The notes under the pieces are model-generated. The model was given only the letters and a program-made list of their open reading frames with translations. It was not told where the DNA came from and did no database searches. From positions 5,064,501-5,128,500 of the forward strand of contig NZ_JARUBL010000001.1 in the NCBI RefSeq assembly GCF_029626155.1: a DNA stretch of 64,000 bases. Direction: 5' to 3'. The DNA comes from Solwaraspora sp. WMMD1047 (GTDB taxonomy: Bacteria; Actinomycetota; Actinomycetes; Mycobacteriales; Micromonosporaceae). This document shows, in pieces, positions 54,954-61,474 of the stretch; positions within the stretch are counted from its first letter, which is position 1, and each line of letters starts with the position of its first letter. A program made the translations under genes and the position numbers.

Positions 54954-55100
54954 CCGCCGAACCAGCCGAGAACGTCGAACAGGAGGACGTCCGACGGGGT
55001 GAGCTTGCGCAGGCCCGCCTCGTCGCCGCGAGGCGTTGCAGCCCGACGACCTCGGCCCATCGGTTCGGAGTCCGTCGAAGATGCCGGCCGGCCGTTGCAC
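54950..55100 (-). pseudogene. Decayed C-terminal fragment of a MarR-family regulator
   Basis: Read in three successive frames, this stretch gives IFDGLR, RWAEVVGLQRLAA and GLRKLTPSDVLLFDVLGWFGG followed by TAG. The intact MarR at 57585-58070 ends IFDDLRSRWADIVGVERLRA, then LRKLTPSDVFPLDVPGWFGG. The fragment therefore derives from a MarR paralogue and carries at least two frameshifts. The HTH part is absent. Confidence 0.85.
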
Positions 55101-55109
55101 CAGGCCGAT

Positions 55110-55156
55110 GGCCCACCCGGACGCCTCGGGACGGGACGACGATCATCGGCCCACCG
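55110..55156. repeat. Direct repeat C, copy 1 (about 46 bp)
   Basis: It matches 55838-55884 with about four differences over 46 bases (core CGCCTCGGGACGGGACGACG). On the minus strand it begins directly after the stop codon of the RelE-type toxin. Confidence 0.85.
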
Positions 55157-55429
55157 CTACCTGGGCCGATACGCATCACGCCGGTGTTCGATTCGCAACA
55201 CGACAACCTCGTGCTTGTCGTCGTTGATGCGGTACAGCACCCGGTAGGTCCCGCGGCGCGCGGCCCAGATGCCCGTCAATTCGAACTGCAGTGGCTTTTC
55301 CACTCGGTGCGGATTGCGCACCAGAGTGTTTGTGAGAAATTCGATCGCGGCGGAGGCGACAGACTCGGGCAAGGCGTACGAGAGTGCCCTACGTGCAGGC
55401 GGGGTCACCACCAACTCGTAGTCGGTCAC
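55157..55429 (-). CDS. RelE/ParE-family toxin
   Basis: This 90-residue protein has the RelE fold pattern: TPPARRALSYALPE near 9, GIWAARRGTYRVLYRINDD near 53, then VVVLRIEHRRDAY near the end. The Arg/Tyr-rich strands and the terminal HRRDAYR match mRNA-cleaving RelE-type toxins. It overlaps the antitoxin stop by four bases, the usual antitoxin-first order. Catalytic residues appear intact. Confidence 0.88.
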   Translation of the reverse strand: MTDYELVVTPPARRALSYALPESVASAAIEFLTNTLVRNPHRVEKPLQFELTGIWAARRGTYRVLYRINDDKHEVVVLRIEHRRDAYRPR

Positions 55430-55692
55430 CGGCGGAGCCTGCGCACCTCGTCGACGCCCCGAAGGACGTCACCGCGCGCGTACGCGTCGTCGGCCTCGCG
55501 AATCTCGGCCAAGGCATCCGGATCGCGTAACACGGCGATCGTCTCCTCTAGCTGTGCAAGATCCTCGGGACTGATCAAGACGGCAGCGGCTCGACCGTTG
55601 CGGGTCAGGACGATCCGCTCGTGTTCGCGCTCCACTCGGTCGACATACTCAGAGAGGTGGTCGCGAACGCTACGAAGCGACTCTGTTGTCAT
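55426..55692 (-). CDS. Phd/YefM-family antitoxin
   Basis: This 88-residue protein has Phd/YefM text: MTTESLRSVRDHLSEYVDRV, then RIVLTRNGRAAAVLISPEDLAQLEET, and an acidic/Arg C-terminal tail that would wrap the toxin. I start it at the ATG at 55692; upstream in-frame codons look non-coding. A 14-bp perfect palindrome directly upstream should be its operator. CACAAT within that palindrome, seven bases before the ATG, could be a leaderless -10. Confidence 0.88.
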   Translation of the reverse strand: MTTESLRSVRDHLSEYVDRVEREHERIVLTRNGRAAAVLISPEDLAQLEETIAVLRDPDALAEIREADDAYARGDVLRGVDEVRRLRR

Positions 55693-55693
55693 G

Positions 55694-55707
55694 GCCACAA
55701 TTGTGGC
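55694..55707. promoter_or_regulatory. Palindromic operator of the toxin-antitoxin pair
   Basis: GCCACAATTGTGGC is a perfect 14-bp palindrome one base upstream of the antitoxin ATG. Phd/YefM antitoxins repress their own operons from such sites. Confidence 0.7.
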
Positions 55708-55731
55708 GCATGTTGCCGGCCATCGTCCACC

Positions 55732-55773
55732 ACTCGTCGCCGGACTCAACCAACCGGGAGGGGCGAAGGTGCC
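55732..55773. repeat. Direct repeat A, copy 2 (42 bp)
   Basis: This is the second copy of the segment at 54253-54294 (two differences). On the minus strand it reads GTFAPPG where the GntR gene reads GTFVPPG, so it may be a relic of a second GntR 3' end. Confidence 0.8.
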
Positions 55774-55837
55774 GGCCGGGCTGATCTTCGACCACGAGCT
55801 GCGCTACCGGTAGGGCATCGCGGACTGAGCGTGGGTC

Positions 55838-55884
55838 GGCCCGCCCGGGCGCCTCGGGACGGGACGACGATCATCGACTCACCG
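55838..55884. repeat. Direct repeat C, copy 2 (about 46 bp)
   Basis: This is the second copy of the segment at 55110-55156. On the minus strand it begins two bases after the stop of the cysteine-rich micropeptide, just as copy 1 follows the toxin stop. Confidence 0.85.
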
Positions 55885-55886
55885 CG

Positions 55887-55928
55887 TCAGCAGCAGTCGC
55901 AGGGGCCTTCGCAGCACGGACAGGTCAT
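55887..55928 (-). CDS. 13-residue cysteine-rich micropeptide (candidate metal-binding peptide)
   Basis: The frame ATG ACC TGT CCG ... TGC TGC TGA encodes MTCPCCEGPCDCC: six cysteines in 13 residues, arranged CxCC-x3-CxCC. GGGAGG, formed by the last codons of the merR gene, lies nine bases before the ATG, and only six bases separate the merR stop from the start. It would therefore be co-transcribed and translationally coupled with a metal-type MerR regulator. The cysteine pattern resembles a half metallothionein and could chelate a soft metal ion. No known family of this size comes to mind; the coding call is an inference from spacing, Shine-Dalgarno and composition. Confidence 0.6.
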   Translation of the reverse strand: MTCPCCEGPCDCC

Positions 55929-55934
55929 GACGGT

Positions 55935-56393
55935 TCACCTCCCTTCCGGATCAGGCAGCGCCGCCACCGGTTCGGCGGCGACGGGTGGGCACCAGGTGCC
56001 CGGGGCCGGGTCCGGGCAGTCCGGGCCGGGCATTCGGGCGAGCATCCCGGTCAGCTCGCCGCGCAACGCGGCCAACCGGGCCATCTCGGCGTCGAGTTCG
56101 GCCAGGTGCCGGCGCAGCAGCACCTCGGCCGGCTCGCACGGGCAGACCCCGGTGTCGCGTACGGCCAGCAGGTCGCGGATCTCGGCCAGCGTCAGCCCGA
56201 GCCGTTGGGCGCCCCGGATGAACCGCAGCCGGTCCAGCACGGCGACCGGATAGCGCCGGTGCGCGCCGCTGGTGCGCGGCGGCGGGGGCAGCAACCCGGT
56301 CCGCTCGTAGTACCGCAGGGTGTCGATCGGTATGCCCGCGCCGCCGGCCACCTGGGCGGTGGTCAGCCCGGCGGGCGCCTCAACTCCGGCCAT
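55935..56393 (-). CDS. MerR-family regulator, heavy-metal type
   Basis: This 152-residue protein has the MerR winged helix (TTAQVAGGAGIPIDTLRYYERTG near 10-32; the conserved RYYER is present), a dimerisation helix (LLRRHLAELDAEMARLAAL), and two cysteine sites: CPCEP near 107 and C-terminal CPDP...GTWCPP near 131-140. The cysteines suggest binding of Zn, Cd, Pb or a related ion. Its ATG lies six bases after the -10 of a 20-bp-spacer MerR promoter, so the transcript is probably leaderless and autoregulated. EamA is divergent. Confidence 0.9.
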   Translation of the reverse strand: MAGVEAPAGLTTAQVAGGAGIPIDTLRYYERTGLLPPPPRTSGAHRRYPVAVLDRLRFIRGAQRLGLTLAEIRDLLAVRDTGVCPCEPAEVLLRRHLAELDAEMARLAALRGELTGMLARMPGPDCPDPAPGTWCPPVAAEPVAALPDPEGR

Positions 56394-56399
56394 GCATCG

Positions 56400-56431
56400 A
56401 GGCTAGAACCCGGACCTGGGTCCAGGGTCAA
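56400..56431 (-). promoter_or_regulatory. Autoregulated MerR-type promoter
   Basis: On the minus strand TTGACC (56426-56431) and TAGCCT (56400-56405) are 20 bases apart, with the dyad GGACC-CA-GGTCC flanked by ACCC and GGGT in the spacer. Long spacers of 19-20 bp with a central dyad are diagnostic of MerR-family control; 20 bp is the ZntR-type length. Confidence 0.8.
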
Positions 56432-56515
56432 GTCGTACGCCGAAGTTTTTCCGGCCCGCCGGTCCCACCCTCTGGTAACGGGCGATATCCGCTTCCACCC
56501 CTGACTGCCGGTGGC

Positions 56516-56521
56516 TAGCCT
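56516..56521 (+). promoter_or_regulatory. Candidate -10 of a leaderless eamA transcript
   Basis: TAGCCT lies six bases before the ATG at 56528 and no Shine-Dalgarno is present, which fits leaderless transcription. The -35 is poor. Confidence 0.4.
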
Positions 56522-56527
56522 CGGCCC

Positions 56528-57517
56528 ATGACGAGTGGACGTCCCGCCCTCGGCGTCGGCATGGTGATCGCCGCCGGCGCGCTGTTCGCCGTCAACGGCA
56601 CGGTCTCCAAGCTGGTGCTGCGGGCCGGGATCGAGGCCCCGCAACTCACCCTGTTGCGGGCCGCCGGAGCGTTCGTCGGTCTGCTCGCGCTGAGCCTGGT
56701 GCTGCGCCCCGGCGCCCGCCGCCTGCGGGTCACCCTCCGCGAACTGCCCCTGCTTATCGGGTACGGGCTGACTGGCTTCTTCCTCGTACCGATGCTGTAT
56801 TTCGTGGCGATCTCCCGGCTGCCGGTGGGCATCGCGCTGCTGTTCGAGTTCACCGCGCCGCTGCTGGTCGCCCTCTGGGCCCGGTTCGGCCAGCGGCAGC
56901 GGGTGCGGTCCCGGCTCTGGTTGGGGCTGGCGCTCAGCCTCGCCGGGCTGGCCTGCGTGGCCGAGGTCTGGGGCGATCTCAAGCTGGACGGCCTCGGGGT
57001 GATCGCCGGGCTCGGGGCGGCCGGCTTCCTGGCGTTCTACTACGTCCTGGGCGCCCGCGGCGTCCGGCAGCGCGACACCCTGTCGCTGACCACCTGGGCG
57101 TTCGGCGCCTCGGCCGTGGCCGGCCTGCTCACCCGGGCCGGCACCGTCGGCGCCGGCGGCTGGGGGCCGCTCGGCGACCGCACCGCCGACGGCGTGCCGG
57201 TCGCCCTGCTCTGCGGGTACGTGGTGGTGCTCGGCTCGATCCTGCCGTACCTGCTGGTGGCCGGCGCCCTGCGCCACCTGCCGGCGACAAGCGTCGGGAT
57301 CATCGGCATGGTCGAGCCGCTGCTCGCCGCGACGGTGGCCTGGGTGGTGCTCGGCGCGGGCGAGGCGCTCAACCCCGCCCAGCTCACCGGCGGGCTGCTC
57401 GTGCTGGCCGGAGTGGCGCTGGCCGAGACCGCCCGGGTCGCCCTACCCGACGACCCCGATCCCCCGCCACCCGCGCCGGATGCTCTGCTCAGCACCGCCG
57501 CCCGCACGTCGGCCTGA
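56528..57517 (+). CDS. EamA-family (DMT superfamily) transporter
   Basis: This 329-residue protein has ten hydrophobic segments in two EamA repeats: GALFAVNGTVSKLVLRAG near 18, PVGIALLFEFTAPLLVALWAR near 100, and in the second half YLLVAGALRHLPATSVGIIGM near 240 with EPLLAATVAWVVLGE-like text. RhtA-like members export amino acids or other small metabolites. It is divergent from the metal-type merR gene, but its own promoter does not overlap the MerR dyad. Confidence 0.88.
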   Translation: MTSGRPALGVGMVIAAGALFAVNGTVSKLVLRAGIEAPQLTLLRAAGAFVGLLALSLVLRPGARRLRVTLRELPLLIGYGLTGFFLVPMLYFVAISRLPVGIALLFEFTAPLLVALWARFGQRQRVRSRLWLGLALSLAGLACVAEVWGDLKLDGLGVIAGLGAAGFLAFYYVLGARGVRQRDTLSLTTWAFGASAVAGLLTRAGTVGAGGWGPLGDRTADGVPVALLCGYVVVLGSILPYLLVAGALRHLPATSVGIIGMVEPLLAATVAWVVLGAGEALNPAQLTGGLLVLAGVALAETARVALPDDPDPPPPAPDALLSTAARTSA

Positions 57518-57584
57518 GCGACGACGACCGCCACCGGAGGTACGCCGACCACCCTGGCCCCACCGGCGGTTCGAGGCGCGTCGG

Positions 57585-58070
57585 TCACTGGCCGCCGAAC
57601 CAGCCGGGGACGTCCAGCGGGAAGACGTCGGAGGGGGTGAGTTTGCGCAGGTCCGTCTCCAGCGCCCGGAGGCGTTCCACGCCGACGATGTCGGCCCATC
57701 GGCTCCGCAGGTCGTCGAAGATGCGGGCCGACCGGTGCAGTGAGTCGACGCCCCGCTCGGTCAGCCGGACGAGCTTGCGGCGCGCGTCGCCGGGATCGGC
57801 CTCCCGCCGCAGGTAGCCGAGTCGTTCCAGCGAGTCGATGGTCTTGCCGGCCGCCTGTTTGGAGACGCCGAGCCGGCGCCCGAGTTCGGCCGCGGTGGTC
57901 CCCTCCACGCCGATGGCCTGGAAGACGAAGCCGTACATCGGCCGCATCTCCGGGTGCCCCTGCCGGGCGAGCTCGGCGTGCAGTTCGTCGATGAGCACCC
58001 GGAAGCCGAGGAGCAACCGCAGTGGCAGCTCGAACCCCGGCGCGTCCGGCTCGCGCGGGTCACTTGACAT
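57585..58070 (-). CDS. MarR-family transcriptional regulator
   Basis: This 161-residue winged-helix protein has the HTH TTAAELGRRLGVSKQAAGKTID near 60-80 and the wing READPGDARRKLVRLTERG. The C-terminal helix ends LRKLTPSDVFPLDVPGWFGG. I start it at the ATG at 58070; a TTG three codons earlier is possible. It is divergent from the cupin gene, with an inverted repeat between them that is its likely operator. A decayed paralogous 3' end lies 2.5 kb upstream in the window. Confidence 0.88.
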   Translation of the reverse strand: MSSDPREPDAPGFELPLRLLLGFRVLIDELHAELARQGHPEMRPMYGFVFQAIGVEGTTAAELGRRLGVSKQAAGKTIDSLERLGYLRREADPGDARRKLVRLTERGVDSLHRSARIFDDLRSRWADIVGVERLRALETDLRKLTPSDVFPLDVPGWFGGQ

Positions 58071-58093
58071 GAACGACAACCTGGTTAACTATT

Positions 58094-58112
58094 TCGACAA
58101 CCACGTTGACGA
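58094..58112. promoter_or_regulatory. Candidate MarR operator
   Basis: TCGACAAC-CAC-GTTGACGA is an inverted repeat with eight-base arms and one mismatch, in an AT-richer patch between the divergent MarR and cupin genes. CGACAACC also occurs as a direct copy at 58075-58082 beside the MarR start. Confidence 0.6.
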
Positions 58113-58130
58113 CTTTAGGAGGTCCACCCG

Positions 58131-58541
58131 ATGCCTGTCATCCGCCACGCCGAGAGCCGGCGCACCGAAACGCCGAACGCCGTCATGACCACGCTCGCCT
58201 CCCCCACCCAGGGCGGGACCGACCAGGCCGTCTGGCGGGTCGACATGCGCGCCGGCCAGTCCGGGCCGCCGCACGCGATCGACACCACGCAGATCTGGAC
58301 CGTGCTGGCGGGCGCGGCAACCGTCGACCTGGCCGACGCGGCGGTCACCATCGAGCCCGGCGACACCCTGGTGATCCCGGCCGACGTCCCCCGCCGGGTG
58401 ACCGTCACCCGGCCCGGCGGCTTCGCCGCCCTGGTGGTCGCGCCCGCCGGCTGCCGCGCCTACCGGATCGACGGCGACACCATGGCACCGGTCGCGAACG
58501 TCCCGGCCAGTGCCAGGCTCACCCCGGCCTGGTCGGTCTGA
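58131..58541 (+). CDS. Cupin-domain protein
   Basis: This 136-residue single-domain cupin has text QIWTVLAGAATVDLADAAVTIEPGDTL split near 54-80 and ADVPRRVTV after it. Of the usual metal-binding His/Glu residues only some are visible (H near 48), so metal binding is uncertain. TTAGGAGG lies eight bases before the ATG. The gene is paired divergently with MarR, a common regulator-target arrangement; it may protect against or metabolise a small aromatic compound, but that is inference. Confidence 0.85.
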   Translation: MPVIRHAESRRTETPNAVMTTLASPTQGGTDQAVWRVDMRAGQSGPPHAIDTTQIWTVLAGAATVDLADAAVTIEPGDTLVIPADVPRRVTVTRPGGFAALVVAPAGCRAYRIDGDTMAPVANVPASARLTPAWSV

Positions 58542-58605
58542 TCCGACCGGCCGGTCAGGACACGGCGACGCCGGCCGCGGCCGGATGGGCGGCCGGCCGG
58601 TCCGG

Positions 58606-58685
58606 CTGCGGACCTTGACGCCCTTGACGAGCAGCCAGAGCATCATCGAGACCTCCGCGACGGCGGCCGGGGCGTCGGCCGTCCC
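58606..58685 (-). pseudogene. Possible C-terminal relic of a DUF4386-type membrane protein
   Basis: The minus strand encodes PAAVAEVSMMLWLLVKGVKV, which resembles the last transmembrane helix of DUF4386 proteins. The upstream part of such a gene is absent and the frame runs on without an early stop. The remainder of 58542-58742 shows no gene. Confidence 0.4.
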
Positions 58686-58742
58686 CGGTCGCGGCGGCCG
58701 CCCGCCTGGCTGGACCGACGAGCCGTCGAGCAAGATGGGGGC

Positions 58743-59231
58743 ATGCAGCCACACGCCAACGTCCAGGCGGTCCAGGCCGCGTTGGACAGCGCCGACGCCC
58801 GGGACGGCGCCGGGTCACCCAGCCAGGTACGCGTCCTGCCCGACGCCGTGCACACGGCGGCCGCCGCGGCGGCCGCGCTCGGCGTCGAGGTCGGCCAGAT
58901 CGCCAACTCGCTGATCTTCGACGCGGACGGTGAGCCGCTGCTGGTGCTCACCTCGGGCGCGCACCGGGTGGACACCGCCCGGGTCGCCGCCGACCTCGGG
59001 GTGACCGCGCTGCGGCGGGCCACCCCCGAGTTCGTCCGGGAGCACACCGGCCAGCCGATCGGTGGGGTGGCCCCGCTCGGCCACCCGAAACCGGTCCGCA
59101 CCCTGGTCGACACCGCCCTGGCCGGCTACGACGTGGTCTGGGCCGCCGGCGGCGTACCCCGGGCGGTCTTCCCGACCAGCTACACCGAGCTGCTGCGGAT
59201 CACCGACGGCGCCCCCGCCGAGGTGGCATGA
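58743..59231 (+). CDS. YbaK/EbsC-family aminoacyl-tRNA deacylase
   Basis: This 162-residue protein has YbaK text: EVGQIANSLIFDADGEPLLVLTSGAHRVD near 40-68 and GQPIGGVAPLGHP near 103, with the conserved Lys replaced by Asn in ANSL, as in many actinobacterial members. Related enzymes hydrolyse mischarged Cys- or Ala-tRNAPro. It overlaps the CrtA-like gene by four bases (ATGA). Confidence 0.9.
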   Translation: MQPHANVQAVQAALDSADARDGAGSPSQVRVLPDAVHTAAAAAAALGVEVGQIANSLIFDADGEPLLVLTSGAHRVDTARVAADLGVTALRRATPEFVREHTGQPIGGVAPLGHPKPVRTLVDTALAGYDVVWAAGGVPRAVFPTSYTELLRITDGAPAEVA

Positions 59232-60040
59232 CGGTACCGGAGCTGGTCACCCTGCACGTCTGGCGGATTCCCCCGCCGGTCCTGCCCCGGGCGCTGCACC
59301 GGATGGCGGTCGACCGGCGCCGGCTGCGGGCCACCCCGGGCGTCTCCTTCGGCAAGCTGCTCGGCACGGGCACCGGCACCGGGTTCGGCCCCACCGACGC
59401 CGACCCCACCCGGTGGGCGGCCCTGGTCGTCTGGTCCGACCCGGCGCAGGCCGCCGGCTTCGACGACAGCCCGGTCGGCCGCGCCTGGCGGCGGATCGCC
59501 GACTCCGCCGTCCGGCTCGACCTGCACCCGGTGGCCAGCCGGGGGCGGTGGGCCGGCGTCGAGCCCTTCGGCGACCCCGGCCCGGCCCGCGCGGTCAACC
59601 CACCGCCCACCGGCCCCCAGCCCGCCGGTCCGCGGGCCGACGAGACCCCGCCCGCCGGCCCGCAGGTCAGCGACCCGGATCCGATCGATGCTCGGCCGGT
59701 GCTGGCGCTGACCCGGGCCCGGTTGCGACCGGCGCGGGCGGTGAACTTCTGGCGGGCGGTGCCGCCGGTCGCCGCCGCGCTGCGGGACGCACCCGGACTG
59801 CTCTGCCGGTTCGGCATCGGCGAGGCACCGCTCGGCTTCCAGGGCACGGTGAGCGTGTGGCGCGACGCCACGGATCTCACCCGGTTCGCGTACCGTCACC
59901 CGGAGCACCGCGCGGCGATCATGCGGACCCCGGTCCAGCGCTGGTACGCCGAGGAGATGTTCAGCCGGCTGGAGGTGCGCGACGTGGTCGGTGACCGTAC
60001 GGTGCTCGGCTGGATCGCCCACGACGGGCAACGGCAGTGA
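59228..60040 (+). CDS. Spheroidene monooxygenase (CrtA)-like protein
   Basis: This 270-residue protein has two similar halves: TLHVWRIPPPVLPRALHRMA near 8 and LTRARLRPARAVNFWRAVPPV near 160. It ends with the family text AYRHPEHRAAIMRTPVQRW followed by YAEEMFSRLEV. CrtA in purple bacteria adds a keto group at C-2 of acyclic carotenoids. A linker of about 35 Pro/Gly-rich residues (115-150) joins the halves. Nearby CruF-like, glycosyltransferase and desaturase genes support a carotenoid role, though non-carotenoid homologues exist. Confidence 0.75.
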   Translation: MTVPELVTLHVWRIPPPVLPRALHRMAVDRRRLRATPGVSFGKLLGTGTGTGFGPTDADPTRWAALVVWSDPAQAAGFDDSPVGRAWRRIADSAVRLDLHPVASRGRWAGVEPFGDPGPARAVNPPPTGPQPAGPRADETPPAGPQVSDPDPIDARPVLALTRARLRPARAVNFWRAVPPVAAALRDAPGLLCRFGIGEAPLGFQGTVSVWRDATDLTRFAYRHPEHRAAIMRTPVQRWYAEEMFSRLEVRDVVGDRTVLGWIAHDGQRQ

Positions 60041-60053
60041 GGAGCGGGCCGGG

Positions 60054-60602
60054 ATGAGGTTGGTGCCCTGGCAGCCGGACGACCTGGTCCGGCGGCTGGA
60101 CGACGTGGTGGCGGTCTACGGCGAGGCGATGGGCTACCGCGCCGACCTGCTGGAGGCCCGCCGCGGCTACATCGCCACCCACGTACGCCGGCCCGGCTTC
60201 CGCGCGGTCGCCACCCTCACCACCGACGGCCACCTGGCCGGCTTCGGCTACGGCTACCTCTCCGCACCCGGGCAGTGGTGGCACGACCAGGTGTACGGCG
60301 CGCTCAACAACGAGGCCCGCAAGACCTGGTTCGCCAACTGCTTCGAGGTGGTGGAGCTGCACGTCCGGCCGCCGGCGCAGGGGCACGGACTCGGCGCCCG
60401 GCAACTGCGTACCCTGCTCGGCATGGCTCCGGGCGGCACCACCCTGCTGTCCACCCCGGAGGCCGACGAGTTGGCGTCCCGGGCCTGGCGGCTCTACCGC
60501 CGGTTCGGCTTCGTCGACGTGCTGCGCGGGTTCCGCTTCCCGGGCGACGAGCGGGCCTTCGCCGTACTCGGTCGGGGGTTGCCCCTCGACCCGCCGCGGT
60601 GA
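60054..60602 (+). CDS. GNAT-family N-acetyltransferase
   Basis: This 182-residue GNAT protein has the acetyl-CoA loop RPPAQGHGLGARQLRTLLG near 104 and the C-terminal WRLYRRFGFVDVLRGFRFPG near 147. I start it at the ATG at 60054, with GAGGAG ten bases upstream. Its stop overlaps the CruF-like GTG. It sits inside the carotenoid gene group without an obvious role in the pathway. Confidence 0.87.
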   Translation: MRLVPWQPDDLVRRLDDVVAVYGEAMGYRADLLEARRGYIATHVRRPGFRAVATLTTDGHLAGFGYGYLSAPGQWWHDQVYGALNNEARKTWFANCFEVVELHVRPPAQGHGLGARQLRTLLGMAPGGTTLLSTPEADELASRAWRLYRRFGFVDVLRGFRFPGDERAFAVLGRGLPLDPPR

Positions 60603-61474
60603 ACCGGACCGACACCGGGAGACGGACCGCCGGGAGACGGACCGCCGGGGCTGGCCGGCGAGGGCTGGCCTGGCTGCTGCTGGCCGCGCTGGTCCTGACG
60701 CAGATCGGCTACCCGCTCACCGAAGGTTCGGCGCGGGCCCGGCTGACCGTGCTGACGGTCCTGCTCGGCTACCTGCTCTCGGTCGGGCACGCCCTGCTCA
60801 GCCGCGGTCCGCGCGTCGCGCTCGCGTTACTCGTGGTGACCACCGGCGGTGGCTTCGCGGTCGAGGCGATCGGGTTGAGCACCGGCTTCCCGTTCGGCGC
60901 GTACGACTACTCGGGCGCGCTCGGACCGAAGGTCGCCGAGGTGCCGCTGGTGATCCCGCTCGCCTGGACCTGGATGGCGTGGCCGGCCTGGTTGGCGGCG
61001 GTCCGGCTGACCGGCCGGATCGCCCCCGGCGCCCGGCGCTTCGCCGGTCGGGTACTGGTGGCGGCGGTCGGGTTGGCCGCCTGGGATGTCTTCCTCGATC
61101 CGCAGATGGTCGGCGAGGGCTACTGGACCTGGCTCAACCCGGGTCCCGCCCTGCCCGGGGTACCCGGCGTGCCGATCAGCAACTATCTCGGTTGGCTGCT
61201 GTTCGCGCTCGTGCTGATGGCGCTGCTCGGCCCGGCGGCCGGCCCCGCCGCGACAACCGGGCCGGGCACCGCCGGGCCTGGCGCCGCCGGGCCCGACGAC
61301 CGGCCGATGTACGCGCTCTACCTGTGGACCTACGCCTCCAGTGTGCTCGCCCACGCGGTCTTCCTCGGCCTGCCCGCCTCGGCCGGGTGGGGTGCGCTGG
61401 CCATGGCGACGGTCGCCGTACCGCTCGCGCTCAGCCTGCGCGGCCGCCGGCCCGCCGGCGAGCTGCCACCGTGA
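60599..61474 (+). CDS. cruF: Carotenoid biosynthesis membrane protein, CruF-like (DUF422)
   Basis: This 291-residue protein has about seven hydrophobic segments and DUF422 text: FAVEAIGLSTGFPFGAYDYS near 88, VPLVIPLAWTWMAWPAW near 112, AAWDVFLDPQMVGEGYWTW near 160 and ISNYLGWLLFA near 194. CruF hydrates the 1',2' double bond of acyclic carotenoid ends. The GTG at 60599 overlaps the acetyltransferase stop, and its own stop overlaps the glycosyltransferase (both GTGA). A Gly/Pro/Ala insertion near 215-230 precedes the last helices. Confidence 0.82.
   Translation: MNRTDTGRRTAGRRTAGAGRRGLAWLLLAALVLTQIGYPLTEGSARARLTVLTVLLGYLLSVGHALLSRGPRVALALLVVTTGGGFAVEAIGLSTGFPFGAYDYSGALGPKVAEVPLVIPLAWTWMAWPAWLAAVRLTGRIAPGARRFAGRVLVAAVGLAAWDVFLDPQMVGEGYWTWLNPGPALPGVPGVPISNYLGWLLFALVLMALLGPAAGPAATTGPGTAGPGAAGPDDRPMYALYLWTYASSVLAHAVFLGLPASAGWGALAMATVAVPLALSLRGRRPAGELPP

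Noticed and set aside
58544-58563. GACCGGCCGGTC palindrome after the cupin gene
   Set aside because: Short GC palindromes of this type are common by chance at this base composition and it has no loop.
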